Shown here: positions 61,760 to 64,000 of the stretch, piece by piece
How positions within the stretch are numbered: the stretch's first letter is position 1
How the letters are laid out: each line of letters opens with the position of its first letter
Origin: an uncultured Erythrobacter sp.
GTDB lineage: Bacteria > Pseudomonadota > Alphaproteobacteria > Sphingomonadales > Sphingomonadaceae
DNA length: 64,000 nucleotides
Direction: 5' to 3'
Assembly: GCA_937969505.1 (NCBI GenBank)
Contig: CALBWA010000017.1
Location: 35,490-99,489, forward strand
The notes under the pieces: model-generated
Database searches by the model: none
The model's input: only the letters and a program-made list of their open reading frames with translations
Told to the model about the DNA's origin: nothing
Made by a program: the position numbers and the translations under genes

Positions 61760-62853
61760 GTGAATTGACCTACGACATTGCTATTGCAGGTGCAGGCATG
61801 GCTGGTGCCAGCCTTGGTGCAGAATTGGCACCCCACGCCAAGGTGATCCTGCTGGAGGCAGAAGATACGCCAGGTTATCACGCTACCGGACGGTCTGCTG
61901 CTTTCTGGGAGGAATGCTATGGCGGTCCGGAAATTGTGCCGCTGACCTTGGCATCAGGGCCCTATCTCGATCAAGGCGGGTTTCTGACCAGACGCGGGGC
62001 AGTCTACATCGGACGGTCACGGGACAAGGACGCTTTGGACGCTTTTATGGGTCGGTTCGGCACCAGCGGTGCGACCATTCACCGGCTGAGCCACGCCCAG
62101 CTTGCCGATAAAGTACCGCGATTGCGCACGCAATGGTGCGATGGCATCTGGGAACCGGCCTGTGCCGATATCGATGTCGCTTCGCTTCATCAGCACTATC
62201 TGTCTTCTTATGCCAAAGCGGGTGGGGTGCTTGTTACATCTTCCAGACTGAGTGCTGCGCATAGGGATCAGCACGTGTGGCATATCAAAGCCGGCGGGCA
62301 GGAAATCTGTGCGCGAGTTTTGGTCAATGCAGCTGGTGCGTGGGCAGATGATGTGGCTCGGACTAGCGGTGTTGCACCAATCGGTATCGATCCCAAACGG
62401 CGCACTGTCGTGCAGCTTCGTGTTGCGCCAGAGGCAGCGAGCGACTTGCCGCTGGTGCTCGACATCAATGGCAGTTTTTACTTCAAACCCGAAAACGGGC
62501 GCCTCTGGCTTAGCCCGCATGATGAAGTGCCCAGCCAGCCTTGCGATGCCGCGCCGGAAGAACTGGCTGTGGCAGAAGCTATTGCCCGGCTGGAGAATGT
62601 TGCCGATTGGTCTGTTGAGCATGTCGAGCGTAAATGGGCCGGATTGCGCAGTTTTGCGCCTGACCGGCTGCCTGTCTACGGATTTGACCGCAATGCAGAG
62701 GGGTTCTTCTGGTTTGCAGGGCAGGGTGGGTCAGGGATCCAGACCGCCCCTGCTGCGGCGCGGCTTGGCGCTCAGCTGCTCTTGGGCCTGCCAGCCGATC
62801 TCATGACGGCAAAGCTTGATGCAGAAATCTATTCGCCCTTACGGTTTGGCTAG
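61756..62853 (+). CDS. FAD-dependent oxidoreductase (DAO family)
   Basis: A 365-residue flavoprotein. The FAD-binding GAGMAGASLG motif is at about 11-20 and an acidic residue ends strand 2 (LLEAED). Further DAO-family motifs: GYHATGRSAAFWEE, AGAWADDVARTSG, and the C-terminal GQGGSGIQTAPAAARL. It likely oxidises an amine or amino or hydroxy acid; the D-amino-acid dehydrogenase group is closest in character, but the substrate is unknown. It is translationally coupled to the upstream hydrolase (GTGA). Confidence 0.85.
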   Translation: MSELTYDIAIAGAGMAGASLGAELAPHAKVILLEAEDTPGYHATGRSAAFWEECYGGPEIVPLTLASGPYLDQGGFLTRRGAVYIGRSRDKDALDAFMGRFGTSGATIHRLSHAQLADKVPRLRTQWCDGIWEPACADIDVASLHQHYLSSYAKAGGVLVTSSRLSAAHRDQHVWHIKAGGQEICARVLVNAAGAWADDVARTSGVAPIGIDPKRRTVVQLRVAPEAASDLPLVLDINGSFYFKPENGRLWLSPHDEVPSQPCDAAPEELAVAEAIARLENVADWSVEHVERKWAGLRSFAPDRLPVYGFDRNAEGFFWFAGQGGSGIQTAPAAARLGAQLLLGLPADLMTAKLDAEIYSPLRFG

Positions 62854-62911
62854 ATTTTTCTGTCAGCGGCCCTAGGGTAGCCTTCTCAATCAACTTAATG
62901 GAGGAATGCTG

Positions 62912-63088
62912 ATGGCCCACCGCTTTGAAATCCGGAAAAACAAGAAAGGCGAATTCGTCTCTTATTTTATCTACAATTCGGAAACGATCTGGTGGACCGA
63001 AGGTTACGCATCCAAGGCGAGCGCAAAGAACGCGATTGAATCGGTCCTGAAGAACGGCCCCAAGGCAGACGTTGTCGACAATTACTAA
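62912..63088 (+). CDS. YegP family (DUF1508) small protein
   Basis: A 58-residue protein with a single DUF1508 repeat: FEIRKNKKGEFVSYFIYNSETIWWTEGYASKASAKNAIESVLKNG. E. coli YegP carries two such repeats; function is unknown. ATG 62912 has GGAGG 7 bases upstream; the ATG at 62906 is too close to that site. Confidence 0.85.
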   Translation: MAHRFEIRKNKKGEFVSYFIYNSETIWWTEGYASKASAKNAIESVLKNGPKADVVDNY

Positions 63089-63110
63089 GTCGCTCGTTCA
63101 CATCTGAACA

Positions 63111-63160
63111 AAAACATGGGCATGAGATGTCAGCAAATGGCATCTTGTGCCCATTGCTTT
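63111..63160. terminator. Shared terminator between the converging yegP-like and rnhA genes
   Basis: A 14-bp stem (63116-63129 with 63141-63154; two G-U pairs on the plus strand, two mismatches on the minus strand) around an 11-base loop. On the minus strand it is followed by GTTTTTG, on the plus strand by TGCTTT, so it serves rnhA best. Confidence 0.7.
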
Positions 63161-63196
63161 CATACGGATGCCTGGTTGGTGTGGCCCTGGGCCCCT

Positions 63197-63637
63197 TCAG
63201 GAAGCGACAAAGCCTGCGGCCTGATCGCTTGCCAATTGATCAACCCGGTCATTTTCCGGGTGACCAGAATGCCCCTTCACCCAATGCCAGCTGACCTGAT
63301 GGCGCTCCGATGCAATCAGCAGATCGCGCCACAAATCGGCATTGCGCACCGGCTTCTTGCTTGCATTGACCCAGCCGCGCTTTTGCCATCCGTGAATCCA
63401 CTTGGTGATTCCGTCGAGCACATATTTGCTATCTGAGTAAAGAGCGACCTCGCACGGCTCGATCAGCGCCTCTAGCCCCTTGATCGCAGCGGTCAATTCC
63501 ATGCGATTGTTGGTTGTCTCCGCTTCGCCGCCGGACAGTTCTTTTTCATGCTTGCCCATGCGAAGCAGCACGCCCCAGCCGCCTGGGCCGGGATTACCCT
63601 TGCACGCGCCATCAGTGTAGATCTGGACCGACTTCAC
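63197..63637 (-). CDS. rnhA: Ribonuclease HI
   Basis: A 146-residue RNase H cleaving RNA in RNA-DNA hybrids. Catalytic residues: Asp9 in [16 protein letters not shown], Glu47 in NNRMELTA, Asp69 in YSDSKYV and Asp133 in NDRVDQLA; the basic handle [15 protein letters not shown] is present. The start is GTG 63637, overlapping the thrB stop by GTGA. Confidence 0.96.
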   Translation of the reverse strand: MKSVQIYTDGACKGNPGPGGWGVLLRMGKHEKELSGGEAETTNNRMELTAAIKGLEALIEPCEVALYSDSKYVLDGITKWIHGWQKRGWVNASKKPVRNADLWRDLLIASERHQVSWHWVKGHSGHPENDRVDQLASDQAAGFVAS

Positions 63638-64000
63638 GATGCGCAGGCTTTTGCAAATATGTTTTCGCCATGTTCGCGATAAAAGGCCAATCTGCGGACG
63701 AAGTCCATCGGGTCCTTGCGCGTAACCAAGGCATCATCGGGAGTGGTGAGCCAATCCTCCGCGCGCGATGCGATGAACCGTATGCAAGCACCCCGCGCGA
63801 GGATGGGTAAGCATTCGTGCTCGATTGCGGACATTGGCCGGACATCTTCATATCCGGCGATCAATGCCGCTGAGATATCCGGTCGAAATTCCTGACCGCT
63901 TGCATCAAAGGCCCATGCGGCATGAGTGACCGCCAGATCATAGGCGAAGATGTCATTGGCAGCGAAATAGAAGTCGATCAGGCCAGAAACCTTATCGTCC
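63634..64000 (-). CDS. thrB: Homoserine kinase, APH-type (5' end outside window)
   Basis: The frame runs off the window's right edge; about 121 C-terminal residues are seen. '[29 protein letters not shown]' is the metal-binding Asp segment of the aminoglycoside-phosphotransferase fold as found in alphaproteobacterial ThrB, and '[22 protein letters not shown]' is typical of this homoserine kinase. It phosphorylates homoserine in threonine synthesis. Its stop overlaps rnhA by 4 bases, giving a thrB-rnhA operon. Confidence 0.9.
   Translation of the reverse strand, partial: DDKVSGLIDFYFAANDIFAYDLAVTHAAWAFDASGQEFRPDISAALIAGYEDVRPMSAIEHECLPILARGACIRFIASRAEDWLTTPDDALVTRKDPMDFVRRLAFYREHGENIFAKACAS

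Noticed and set aside
1..64000. CRISPR arrays, tRNA or rRNA genes, insertion sequences, prophage genes
   Set aside because: None were recognised on either strand; no regularly spaced repeats, transposase or integrase motifs.

Overview
The window looks like a chromosome segment of a sphingomonad alphaproteobacterium, most likely Erythrobacteraceae. This is inferred from gene content: a mitochondrial-type ATP12 F1 assembly factor, an alphaproteobacterial MlaEFD-like transporter with a PqiC-type lipoprotein, several outer-membrane receptors and porins, APH-type homoserine kinase, and moderately high GC. I saw no tRNA, rRNA, CRISPR, insertion sequence or prophage. Gene density is high and many genes overlap by 4 bases.

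Layout. 1-2.8 kb: truncated TorF-type porin, glyoxalase I, NhaA antiporter. 2.9-9.1 kb: a glycosyltransferase/outer-membrane-protein pair resembling a cut-down NfrB/NfrA exopolysaccharide module, a TauE/SafE permease with its TIGR02186 partner, and a HerA-like ATPase. 9.2-12.7 kb: queE and valS on the minus strand. 12.9-16.5 kb: a four-gene lipid-transport operon (STAS-permease fusion, ATPase, MCE protein, lipoprotein). 16.6-19.8 kb: a minus-strand cascade crcB-rluC-HAD phosphatase-small membrane protein-ATP12, each junction a 4-base overlap. 20-26.6 kb: rpsU, an FKBP isomerase and gatC-gatA, with gatB separated from them by three other genes. 26.6-34.1 kb: a YdeP-type molybdopterin oxidoreductase, a MipA-type outer-membrane protein with a small beta-rich protein, a penicillin-acylase-family hydrolase, and an M17 aminopeptidase whose signal peptide has no normal start codon. 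34.3-36.9 kb: clpB.

37-47.5 kb is an envelope and peptide-use island: two TonB-dependent receptors around an exported S9 peptidase, with two small secreted proteins. 47.8-53.2 kb holds a thiolase and an HSD10-like dehydrogenase (behind a possible LiuR-type operator), a GNAT acetyltransferase, a fatty-acid-hydroxylase-family membrane protein, a crotonase and a MarR regulator. 53.3-60.7 kb is a minus-strand tad/cpa pilus cluster (cpaA, B, C, D, E, tadB, tadC) from which the motor ATPase cpaF/tadA is missing. A perfect 14-bp inverted repeat sits in the cpaE-tadB gap where it would be expected. 60.8-64 kb: an alpha/beta hydrolase and FAD oxidoreductase pair, a YegP-like protein, rnhA and the C-terminal part of thrB.

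Most promising for follow-up: the short NfrAB-like module, the tad cluster lacking its ATPase, and the aminopeptidase with an apparent ATC start. No single locus can be declared a new system from sequence reading alone.
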